DNA from: CAZXEJ01 sp964639895
Lineage (GTDB): Bacteria > Desulfobacterota_D > UBA1144 > Nemesobacterales > JADFKM01
Assembly: GCA_964639895.1 (NCBI GenBank)
Contig: CAZXEJ010000013.1
Span: forward strand, 1-50,868
DNA length: 50,868 nucleotides
Reading direction: 5' to 3'
Shown in pieces: positions 44,137 to 50,868 of the stretch. The notes under the pieces are model-generated. The model ran no database searches, was not told where the DNA came from, and was given only the letters and a program-made list of their open reading frames with translations. The stretch's first letter is position 1, and every line of letters begins with the position of its first letter. A program made the translations under genes and the position numbers.

Positions 44137-45294
44137 TCAACCCCCACCGACGGCCTCCCAACGCGCAAACACCACGAACCCCGCAAACGCCACGACGGCG
44201 GCCGCAAGGTACATGAGGGGGAATCCCACGGCCTCGGCCACTGCACCGAATCCGAACGACATGAAGTTTATGCCGAAGCTGAAGCATGCGTTCATGGCGC
44301 CCATGGCCCTGCCCCTCTCGTGGGGACCGGCCTTCTCCATGGCCAGCGAGGCCAGCAGCGGGTAGAGCAGTCCGTAGCTAAGACTGAATCCGAGCGCCAC
44401 GACGACGAGTACGGGAAGGGACGTGATGAGCGCGATGGAGCCCAGGCAGACGGAGAAGACCAGCAGCGAGGGAGTGACAAGCCTGCGCTTGTCGAAAAGG
44501 TCCGAGAGTCTCCCTCCCAAGATTCGGACAGCGGTGACGGCGATGGAGTATATGAGGAAGAACCACGACGCCTCAAGGCCGCGCCACCTGAGGTAGGGCG
44601 CTATGAAGTTAAGATAGGTGCCGACCCCCCCTGCCAGGGCTAGATTGGTGGCCAGAAGGGGGGCGAACCTGCGCGAGAGTGCGAGGCGGAAAAAGTCTAT
44701 TCCCACGGTGCCACTCTCGCGCTCCACGTCGGGCTCCGACGAGAGTGCGACCAGTGAGAACGCCACTAAGCTGAACGAGGACGAGACGACGAAGAAGGCC
44801 GCGAAGCCGAAGTGGTTTATGACGTATTCACCCACGGGCGGCCCGACGGCGTATGAGGCTATCGTCGAGGCGCCGAAAATGCCGAGGCCCTCTCCCCTGC
44901 GGTCGGCGGGGACGAAGTCGGCCGCCGCCGTGGCGGCCGAGGTGAAGAACATCGCGAACCCAAGCCCTTGCATTATGCGCGGCAGGAAAATGGCCGGCGT
45001 CAGATCACGGATGAACAGGTTCGAAAGAGAGGCCGCAAGCATCGTCAGCGCCCCCGCCGTCATGAACGGCCGCCTGCCGAAGCGGTCGATCAGCACGGAG
45101 ACGAACGGCAATGCCCCCAGCGAGGTGATGCCGAACGAGCCCATAACGAAGCCGATCGTGGATTTCGTCCCCCCCAAATGGGTGATGTACAGCGGGTAGA
45201 GGAAGAAGGAGGAGAAGTTGCAGAAGAAAAAGAAGTTCGCCACGGTGACGAGCGAGAAGTTCCTGCTCTGAGATGGGTCGAGTCCACGCAACAT
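44137..45294 (-). CDS. major facilitator superfamily transporter
   Basis: A protein of 385 residues from the ATG at 45294 (MLRGLDPSQSRNFSL); an ATG at 45342 would add 16 residues. About twelve hydrophobic segments are visible. The MFS loop 2-3 signature is present (LIDRFGRRPFMTAGALTMLA), and LPRIMQGLGFAMFFTSAATA matches TM4. The loop 8-9 copy (GGRLSDLFDKRRL) is also seen. It resembles drug/multi-solute efflux or YajR/YfcJ-like permeases, with no specificity clue. It appears to head the trmI-nuclease-rsmG run. Confidence 0.92.
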   Translation of the reverse strand: MLRGLDPSQSRNFSLVTVANFFFFCNFSSFFLYPLYITHLGGTKSTIGFVMGSFGITSLGALPFVSVLIDRFGRRPFMTAGALTMLAASLSNLFIRDLTPAIFLPRIMQGLGFAMFFTSAATAAADFVPADRRGEGLGIFGASTIASYAVGPPVGEYVINHFGFAAFFVVSSSFSLVAFSLVALSSEPDVERESGTVGIDFFRLALSRRFAPLLATNLALAGGVGTYLNFIAPYLRWRGLEASWFFLIYSIAVTAVRILGGRLSDLFDKRRLVTPSLLVFSVCLGSIALITSLPVLVVVALGFSLSYGLLYPLLASLAMEKAGPHERGRAMGAMNACFSFGINFMSFGFGAVAEAVGFPLMYLAAAVVAFAGFVVFARWEAVGGG

Positions 45295-45379
45295 GGCTGC
45301 TTCCGATGTATTCCATCCCCATGATACCCCCGCCTCCGGCATCGCCTCATCCTTGCCCAGCCGCGGGCCCTAGGCGGCT

Positions 45380-45407
45380 TTGACAACGCGGGCCCCCGTG
45401 ATATAAT
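45380..45407 (+). promoter_or_regulatory. consensus promoter for the tRNA pair
   Basis: TTGACA (45380-45385), 16-base spacer, TATAAT (45402-45407). Both boxes are perfect sigma-70 consensus, 13 bases before the first tRNA. Confidence 0.88.
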
Positions 45408-45420
45408 CGTTCACGCTGAA

Positions 45421-45494
45421 GAGCCGTTAGCTCAGCCTGGTAGAGCATCTGCCTTTTAAGCAGAGGGTCGCAGGTTCGAATCCTGCACGGCTCA
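45421..45494 (+). tRNA. tRNA-Lys (anticodon TTT)
   Basis: The cloverleaf folds fully. Acceptor GAGCCGT pairs with ACGGCTC, discriminator A. D-arm GCTC...GAGC, anticodon stem TCTGC/GCAGA with loop CTTTTAA (anticodon TTT), variable GGGTC, T-arm GCAGG-TTCGAAT-CCTGC. CCA is not encoded. It shares a transcript with tRNA-Glu. Confidence 0.97.
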
Positions 45495-45508
45495 ACTCTC
45501 TTGCACGT

Positions 45509-45583
45509 GTCCCCGTCGTCTAGGCAGGCCCAGGACACCGGCCTTTCACGCCGGTAACAGGGGTTCAAATCCCCTCGGGGACA
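45509..45583 (+). tRNA. tRNA-Glu (anticodon TTC)
   Basis: Acceptor GTCCCCG pairs with CGGGGAC, discriminator A. D-arm GTCT...AGGAC, anticodon stem CCGGC/GCCGG with loop CTTTCAC (anticodon TTC), T-arm AGGGG-TTCAAAT-CCCCT. CCA is not encoded. It is 14 bases after tRNA-Lys. In organisms using GatCAB for Gln, GluRS would also charge tRNA(Gln). Confidence 0.97.
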
Positions 45584-45637
45584 CTCACGTCCCCTGCACC
45601 GTGCACCGAACCGGCGCCTCCCGCCGTGGTCCGTCCT

Positions 45638-47224
45638 TCAGATTTCCTCGACGCCCACGATGGTCTTGTATACCTCTTCAAAGCTCCGGACGAGCTCGCG
45701 TGCCCTACGCTTGTAGGCGCCCTCGTCCCCCCAGCTCTCGACCGGGTCGAGCAGCCTCGGTTCGACGCCCGGACAGGACACCGGCACCCGGAGACCCAAT
45801 ATGGGAAGCTCCTTCGCCTCCGTACCGCCGAGCGTGCCGTCGAGCGCCCCCTGGACGAGCGCCCTCGTCTGCGCCAGGGGCATGCGGCTTCCCACGCCCC
45901 ATGGACCGCCGACGAGACCCGTATTGAGAAGCCATACCTCGGTACGGCTCCGCTCGAGCCGATCCTGCAACATACGGGCGTAGCTCACCGGCGGAAGCGG
46001 CAGGAACGGGGCGCCGAAACATGGGCTGAACGTGGCCCGGGGCTCGGCCACGCCAGCCTCGGTACCGGCCACCTTGGCCGTATAGCCGAGCAGGAAGAAG
46101 TAGACGGCCTGCTCCGGCGTGAGCTTGGCTATAGGAGGCAGGACGCCGAACGCATCGTAGCTCAGCATGAAGATCGTCCGAGGGCGGCCGCCCACTCCAC
46201 CGGGAACCACCCTGTCGAGGTGGTCGAGCGGATAGGAGCTCCTGGTGTTCTCCGTGACGGCGGCGCTCGAGAAATCCAGCTGGCGCGTCTCATCGTCTAC
46301 GATCACGTTCTCGAGCACAGTGCCCCACCGCGTAGAAGCTCTGTAGATGTCGGGCTCCGTCTCGGGGCGCAAACCGTAGACCTTGGCGTAACAGCCCCCC
46401 TCGAAATTGAACACCTCGTCGCCGTACCACCCCAGTTCGTCGTCCCCTATGAGCATCCGCCCCGGATGGGCCGAGAGCGTGGTCTTGCCCGTTCCCGAAA
46501 GGCCGAAGAACAGTGCCACATTGCCGTCCGAATCGGCATTGCCCGCGCAGTGCATGGGAAAGACGCCCTCCATGGGAAGGACGTAGTTGAGGAATGTGAA
46601 CACCGACTTCTTTATCTCCCCTGCATAGGCGGTCCCCCCGATGAGGGCGATCCTCTTGGTCATGTTGAGCACCACCACCGTCTCCGAGCGCGTGTGGTAC
46701 CTCTCCGGCATACTCTCGAAACCGGGAGCGCAGACGACGGTGAAACCAACGTCGGTGTGGGGCACCTCGCCGACACCTGGACGAATGAACATGTTCCTTG
46801 CAAACAGCGAGTGCCAGGCGAGCTCGGTCACCACTCTGACGGGCATCCTGAACCTGGAGTGGGCGCAGACGTACAAGTCCTGGACGAACACGTCCCTGGT
46901 GCTCAGGTACTTGATCACTCCACACAACAGACGGTCGAAGGAATCTTCATCCATGGGCTTGTTGGCAGGGCCCCACCTGATCCTGTCCCGCGTGTCGCTG
47001 TCACTCACAATGTACTTGTCGTCGGCCGCCCGTCCCGTGTGGGCACCGGTACGTACCACCACGGCTCCGTTGTCGGCTATGACCCCCTCACACCTACGCA
47101 CTATCTCCTCGTAGAGCCTGCCGCGACAGGGATTGAGATGAACGGTCCCCGTCGTTGTGATACCGAGTGAGCGCAGCACCTCGATCCCTTTATCTCCCTT
47201 GTCACCTTTTGATCCGCCGCTCAT
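45638..47224 (-). CDS. pckA: phosphoenolpyruvate carboxykinase (ATP)
   Basis: A protein of 528 residues from the ATG at 47224 (GGGAGG upstream); the longer frame to 47356 is not family-like. The ATP-type PEPCK motifs are complete: RTGAHTGRAADDKYIV, FPMHCAGNADSDGNVALFFG, the kinase-1a P-loop GLSGTGKTTLS, LIGDDELGWYGDEVFNFEGG (metal-binding D) and VTENTRSSYPL. It converts oxaloacetate plus ATP to PEP, CO2 and ADP, the gate to gluconeogenesis. It stands alone and converges on the tRNA pair. The R-T-G-A-H-T-G-R-A variant replaces the usual S-P-K-D. Confidence 0.96.
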   Translation of the reverse strand: MSGGSKGDKGDKGIEVLRSLGITTTGTVHLNPCRGRLYEEIVRRCEGVIADNGAVVVRTGAHTGRAADDKYIVSDSDTRDRIRWGPANKPMDEDSFDRLLCGVIKYLSTRDVFVQDLYVCAHSRFRMPVRVVTELAWHSLFARNMFIRPGVGEVPHTDVGFTVVCAPGFESMPERYHTRSETVVVLNMTKRIALIGGTAYAGEIKKSVFTFLNYVLPMEGVFPMHCAGNADSDGNVALFFGLSGTGKTTLSAHPGRMLIGDDELGWYGDEVFNFEGGCYAKVYGLRPETEPDIYRASTRWGTVLENVIVDDETRQLDFSSAAVTENTRSSYPLDHLDRVVPGGVGGRPRTIFMLSYDAFGVLPPIAKLTPEQAVYFFLLGYTAKVAGTEAGVAEPRATFSPCFGAPFLPLPPVSYARMLQDRLERSRTEVWLLNTGLVGGPWGVGSRMPLAQTRALVQGALDGTLGGTEAKELPILGLRVPVSCPGVEPRLLDPVESWGDEGAYKRRARELVRSFEEVYKTIVGVEEI

Positions 47225-47340
47225 CAACCACCTCCCTGAACCTGCAGCCTGCTCCCCCCCCACCGACAACTTGCCCGCCTCCGTAGCCCTTCCTTCCCGG
47301 CCGCTCGGTCCCACCGACAGGGCGGCCGTCGGCGACGGCT

Positions 47341-47817
47341 CTACGGAGCAGGACACGAGGTGCTCACCCCCGTCACATCTATGTCCTCGGCCAACAACAC
47401 CCTCGAGGCAGCACCGAACGGCACCCCTCCCGGCACGTAGGTGCGCCTGGAAAAGGGGGGCAGCACTACGTGGAGCACGCCGCGCGTGCTTGCTACCTGT
47501 TCGCCCACGCTTCCGGGCTCGTGAGAGAAAAGCTTCACCCGCAGTCTCACGTTACAGAGGACCAGATCGCACAGGTTCTCAAGCTCGACGTGATGGAGCA
47601 CGGCTACACCCCCCCACGCCGAGAAGAACCCCCAGCTTCTTACGGCCACACAGTGCTCGTAGCCCTCGCTCCACGGTACGACGTCCCCGGCCCCCGGAGT
47701 GGATGACGACGCCACGGCCATGCCGGCTCCCGGTAGAACGGCTAATGCAAGGGCGAGAAGCACGAGGACCGGCCGTAGTATAAGACGAACTCCAATCCAG
47801 CCCATAAGACTATCCAT
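47341..47817 (-). CDS. secreted hypothetical protein
   Basis: A protein of 158 residues from the ATG at 47817 (AGGTGG upstream). Residues 10-37 are a signal peptide (RLILRPVLVLLALALAVLPG with AVA-S cleavage). The mature part has cysteines in HCVAV, NLCDLVLCNVRL and the C-terminal STSCPAP, suggesting two disulfides, plus a beta-rich stretch (HVVLPPFSRRTYVPGGVPFG). It resembles small exported domains that lack a family name. It follows the alpha/beta-hydrolase gene by 40 bases. Confidence 0.72.
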   Translation of the reverse strand: MDSLMGWIGVRLILRPVLVLLALALAVLPGAGMAVASSSTPGAGDVVPWSEGYEHCVAVRSWGFFSAWGGVAVLHHVELENLCDLVLCNVRLRVKLFSHEPGSVGEQVASTRGVLHVVLPPFSRRTYVPGGVPFGAASRVLLAEDIDVTGVSTSCPAP

Positions 47818-47857
47818 CTCCACCTAAACAATTTACACCACTGCCGCACACACCGCA

Positions 47858-48793
47858 TCAACCCACCCCGCCGAAGCGGGCGAGCCAGCCCACTATCTCC
47901 TTGACCGTCCTCGGCGGATTCTCCATGCAATCGTGCCGCGCCCCGGGTATGTAGCGCAACGTCACGTCGTCGTTGCCCCCCCGGCGGGCTATCCGGGCCA
48001 ACACCTTGGGTTCCCATCCGTCGACGATGTAGTCGTCTTCGCCCTGCAACAGCAGTACAGGCACGCCGACGCGGTCTATGAGTTTGTAGGTCTTGGCCTT
48101 CTCGGCCTCCGGGCTGCGGCAGAACCACCACGTCTTGTAGGTGAAAAGCTCCGTATGGCTGGGGTTGAACGTATCTCCCCAGGCCCGGTAGACGATGAAC
48201 ACACGGTCGGCCCTGCTGCGGCGCGGGTCGGGACCGAGGATCCGCTTGGCGTTGAAGTATATCTCTTCGTAGCTGGGTATGCTCCCCCACTTGTGGTAGC
48301 GCCCGCGCTGCGAATCAGGGAGAGAGAACGAACACCCTTCGAGGATCACCCCCTTTACGGAGGGCCTCTTCTCGCCCGTCATGTAATTGACCACCATATT
48401 CGCCCCCAGGCTGTAGCCGAGGATGAATATGTTGCGGAACCCCTCTCCCTCCAGGTAGCGAACCGAGGCCTCGATATCGTATACGGTGTCGTCGAAAATG
48501 CCGGTGCCGAAGATCTGTCCCATGAACGCCATCCGCGTGTTTATCGACAGCGTACTGATGCCGTGTGGAAGGAGCGAGGGGGGAATCGTACGCGGAGTGC
48601 CACGCGCAAGGAAATGGCCCAGCACACCGTGCACCTGCAACACCACGGGTCGCTCCAATACCTCGGCCTCCGTCGAAGGGGCCACGAGCAGGGCGTTTAC
48701 CCTAAAGCCGTCCCGCGAGGGGAAAGAGACTATCCTCTGTACCCCAGAGCCCCGGTCGAGCTGCAGGCTGTCGAATCTGCCCTTTGGTTCCAC
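47858..48793 (-). CDS. alpha/beta hydrolase, tandem paralogue 1
   Basis: A protein of 311 residues without a signal peptide. PVVLQVHGVLGHFLARGTPR is the oxyanion-hole region (HG). The nucleophile elbow is GYSLGANMVVNY, the acid is in GEDDYIVDGWE, and the catalytic His is in PGARHDCMENPP. Together these make a plausible Ser-Asp-His triad. Sequence and length match the next gene closely (HVHG, GYSLG, YKTWW), so the pair arose by tandem duplication. It is an esterase/lipase or peptidase-like enzyme of unknown substrate. Confidence 0.88.
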   Translation of the reverse strand: MEPKGRFDSLQLDRGSGVQRIVSFPSRDGFRVNALLVAPSTEAEVLERPVVLQVHGVLGHFLARGTPRTIPPSLLPHGISTLSINTRMAFMGQIFGTGIFDDTVYDIEASVRYLEGEGFRNIFILGYSLGANMVVNYMTGEKRPSVKGVILEGCSFSLPDSQRGRYHKWGSIPSYEEIYFNAKRILGPDPRRSRADRVFIVYRAWGDTFNPSHTELFTYKTWWFCRSPEAEKAKTYKLIDRVGVPVLLLQGEDDYIVDGWEPKVLARIARRGGNDDVTLRYIPGARHDCMENPPRTVKEIVGWLARFGGVG

Positions 48794-48850
48794 GATGTGT
48801 CAGCTCCGGACCACAGACGACGGCCGCCGCCTGGTGTTTGGGACGACCCC

Positions 48851-49753
48851 CTACGGGGCGGGAAACCTCCTGTCAAGCCACTTGACGATTATGTCGCCCA
48901 GCTCCTCTTCCTTGCCCTCCAGCGTGTGGCCTGCGTTCACGTAGAAGACGCTCACGTCCTTGTTGCCCGCCTCAATGGCTATCTGGGCCAGTTCGTAGGC
49001 CTCGTGCGAGTCGACCACGTCGTCGTACCAGCCTTGGATCAGCAAGATGGGCTGCCGTATGTTCTGTATGTGCTTGTACCCCTTGGCCGACTCTGCTTCG
49101 GGACCGGCCAGATGCCACCAGGTCTTGTAGGTGTATATCTCGGTGTGCTCGGGCCGGTAGGAGTCGCCGCGGGCCTTGAATATCAGGATGGTACGGTCCT
49201 CAGTGGCGCTGCGGGGGTCGGGCTTCAAGATCTCGCGGGCCTCCGTGTAGACCTGATCGTAGGAGGGCTCGCTTCCCCACCTGTTCCACCGCCTCCTAAT
49301 GGAGTCGGGCATGGAATAGGGGGTGGCCAGGGTGATGAACCCCTTGAGTCCCAGCTCATCGACCATGTGCTGGCGCGAAGAGCCGTACTTGAGTACTATG
49401 CAGCTGCCCAGGCTGTAGCCGGAAAGCAACACGTCCCTGTAGCCCTGTGATCGGAGGAAACGGACCGAGGTATCGATCTGGGGCAACGTGTCGTCAATTA
49501 GGCCGTAGCCGAAGAAGAGGCCGAAGTTGGCCATCCGCGTGTTGATGGCCAGCGACGAGTAGCCCGCCTTGGCAAGCAGCGGAGGGAGGAACCGTTGGCT
49601 GCCATCCAGGAAGTTGCCGAGGAAGCCGTGCACGTGTATGACTACGGGCTCCGCGAAGGGGTCGAACTTCCTAACGGTGGTACGGTAGAACAACGCATCT
49701 ATCTTCCCCCCGTCGTGGGGTATGGAGAGAAGATGCTCGGTCATGTACATCAT
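48851..49753 (-). CDS. alpha/beta hydrolase, tandem paralogue 2
   Basis: A protein of about 300 residues. I take the ATG at 49753 (MMYMTEHLLSIPHDGGKIDA); a GTG at 49789 is possible. PVVIHVHGFLGNFLDGSQRF, the elbow GYSLGSCIVLKYG, the acid in GWYDDVVDSHE and His in VNAGHTLEGKE give a triad. It shares the segments HTEIYTYKTWWHLAGPEAE and ARGDSYRPEH with its downstream paralogue. No signal peptide. Substrate unknown. It lies 57 bases upstream of its paralogue. Confidence 0.88.
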   Translation of the reverse strand: MMYMTEHLLSIPHDGGKIDALFYRTTVRKFDPFAEPVVIHVHGFLGNFLDGSQRFLPPLLAKAGYSSLAINTRMANFGLFFGYGLIDDTLPQIDTSVRFLRSQGYRDVLLSGYSLGSCIVLKYGSSRQHMVDELGLKGFITLATPYSMPDSIRRRWNRWGSEPSYDQVYTEAREILKPDPRSATEDRTILIFKARGDSYRPEHTEIYTYKTWWHLAGPEAESAKGYKHIQNIRQPILLIQGWYDDVVDSHEAYELAQIAIEAGNKDVSVFYVNAGHTLEGKEEELGDIIVKWLDRRFPAP

Positions 49754-50053
49754 GGCTCGACCAGGAGAAACAATCGGCACACAGCCCACCCTTCGGCCGG
49801 GAAAGGGCGCCCGTGCACGCGTTTAATAAGAGGATTTACTATTTTATCCCAAGGGAAGAGAGTTTTCTAATACCACTCGCCCACTCGCGGGAAAGGAAAC
49901 AACCAGGGCATGAAATGCGACAAGCGAAGATCCCCGGCGCAAGCTCCCGCGCCTTACACCCCGGCGGCACCCCCATAGAAAACCCCTTACACCCCGACCG
50001 CACAAGGGGGCCTCCGATTGATCCCTCCATAGGGACCGTCTAAGGTCTTGAAC
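49754..50053. other. 300-base gap upstream of the hydrolase pair
   Basis: It should contain the promoter of the hydrolase genes. On the minus strand an AT-rich TAAAAT box lies in the patch at 49823-49875. No gene was recognised. Confidence 0.4.
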
Positions 50054-50272
50054 CTACATGCGGCGCACGGTCCTGGTGAAGAAGGCCGCACCTTCCTTCC
50101 TCAGGCGGTCAGCTGCCTTCTTGGCTTCGTACCACGTGGGTGCGCTCCCCGCCTCCACGACCTCGGAACCGCCCGCCCTCCGTAGGGTCAGCTTGCTGTC
50201 CTCGGAAGACCAGAAGATCTGCCAGTTCCCGCCGTCCTCGTCTCTGAGCCACCCGAAAGGAAACCTGGCCAT
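50054..50272 (-). CDS. 72-residue hypothetical protein
   Basis: An ATG at 50272 gives MARFPFGWLRDEDGGNWQIF, then WSSEDSKLTLRRAGGSEVVE and a helical end (YEAKKAADRLRKEGAAFFTR). Composition is natural and codon use matches the neighbours. The longer frame upstream (to 50734) is the shadow of the next gene. The alternation of beta-rich and helical parts suggests a small globular domain. No family was recognised. Confidence 0.6.
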   Translation of the reverse strand: MARFPFGWLRDEDGGNWQIFWSSEDSKLTLRRAGGSEVVEAGSAPTWYEAKKAADRLRKEGAAFFTRTVRRM

Positions 50273-50385
50273 TGGAATACGCCGCCTCCCGTGGCGCCGT
50301 TGTGAGCAGCAAACGCCTTTCCCCCGCTGGCGGCGGCCCGCCGACGTAGGATCGCGCTCAAACGAAGCCCCCCACACTCTCTCCT

Positions 50386-50811
50386 TCAGCGGGGAACGTC
50401 GTATACTATCTCCCTCATGCCCAACGAACCCCTGAACGCCACCTTCGTGAAGCCGCACTCCTTTATCTTCTCCATACCCGTCTTGCCGCCGTGCCTGGTG
50501 AACAGGAAGGGTTCCACCACGTAGTCCTTGACCGAACACATCGGGCACGAGATTACCAGCACCTCGTTGTACTTGCCCCTCGTACTCACGGTGATCTCGA
50601 TACCCTTCTTCTTGTAGTACTGGTTCCATTGAACGGCGCAGATGTACCTCATCGGATCGGGCCGCACGCTCTCGGCCGCCGCCTCGGCACCGGCACCGCC
50701 GGCAGTGGCGGGGGAAGCCGCGTCCTCGGCCCATACAGTGTGGGCGTAAAGAACGACGGTCAAAACGAGTAACACCGCTATCGTCGCAACGCTTGCAAAC
50801 AGCTTCATCAT
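50386..50811 (-). CDS. exported hypothetical protein with CxxC
   Basis: A protein of 141 residues from the ATG at 50811 (GGAG upstream); an ATG at 50835 would add eight residues. A signal peptide (FASVATIAVLLVLTVVLYA, cleavage after VWA) is followed by an Ala/Gly-rich linker. The mature domain has three sites of cysteine: YICAVQWN, SCPMCSVKDY and KECGFTKVAF. CPMC looks like a redox or metal site. No family is recognised. The protein is probably periplasmic. Confidence 0.7.
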   Translation of the reverse strand: MMKLFASVATIAVLLVLTVVLYAHTVWAEDAASPATAGGAGAEAAAESVRPDPMRYICAVQWNQYYKKKGIEITVSTRGKYNEVLVISCPMCSVKDYVVEPFLFTRHGGKTGMEKIKECGFTKVAFRGSLGMREIVYDVPR

Positions 50812-50868
50812 CCTGCGTTCTCCGCCTCTTGCCATCTCTGCGTTACATGAAGTTTAAACCAAAACATC

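Noticed and set aside
45626..47170. 514-codon plus-strand frame opposite pckA
   Set aside because: Antisense shadow; pckA on the minus strand has complete catalytic motifs.
47933..49450. 505-codon plus-strand frame opposite the two hydrolases
   Set aside because: Antisense shadow of two genes with full catalytic triads; it even runs across the gap between them.

Overview
The window looks like chromosome of a Gram-negative (diderm) bacterium. It carries hldE for the LPS inner core, an outer-membrane porin with a C-terminal aromatic residue, lipoboxed and signal-peptide proteins, glutathione synthetase, a DksA/TraR protein and bacterial-type gatCA, proS, rsmG, rsmI and prmA. DUF1844 beside a type II DnaJ, together with ATP-dependent PEP carboxykinase, hints at a deltaproteobacterial or related lineage. 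That placement is inference; there is no rRNA in the window.

The layout falls into two parts. The left third (1-16982) is only about 42 percent intact coding sequence by my tally. It holds an edge-truncated 7TM histidine kinase, a PilZ-alpha-oxoamine synthase fusion, a porin, a thioredoxin-like/HxlR divergent pair, a cupin and an MJ1255-type glycosyltransferase. Between them lie long gaps containing frame-broken coding remnants. The best remnant resembles the large subunit (Cas8a1/Cst1, CXXC-CXXC type) of a type I CRISPR system at about 11160-12453. No CRISPR array was seen. The right part (16983-50868) is about 87 percent coding and made of housekeeping operons.

The right part, in order, holds: rsmI; gatC-gatA plus a 55-residue zinc-ribbon-like protein (minus strand); gshB divergent from dksA/traR; prmA-mtnA divergent from clpB; ispG-proS-pyrF (minus); sufT-like gene, mrp, hsp20, dnaJ-like and DUF1844 genes (plus); hldE; an mtnP-pfkB-TPR lipoprotein run with an ornithine cyclodeaminase-like gene and a GATase-like gene upstream (minus); an MFS-trmI-nuclease-rsmG run (minus); tRNA-Lys and tRNA-Glu; pckA; and two tandem alpha/beta hydrolases flanked by small secreted or hypothetical proteins.

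Several genes work together. mtnP and mtnA are two consecutive steps of methylthioadenosine salvage. gatC and gatA are two of the three GatCAB subunits. clpB, hsp20 and the DnaJ-like protein are stress chaperones, and clpB and hsp20 appear to share a promoter design. The Mrp and SufT-like proteins are both Fe-S cluster factors and could serve IspG, an Fe-S enzyme. Gaps in the right part, and several in the left, show a marked excess of C over G on the plus strand, and most genes lie on the minus strand; this fits the minus strand being the leading strand of replication.
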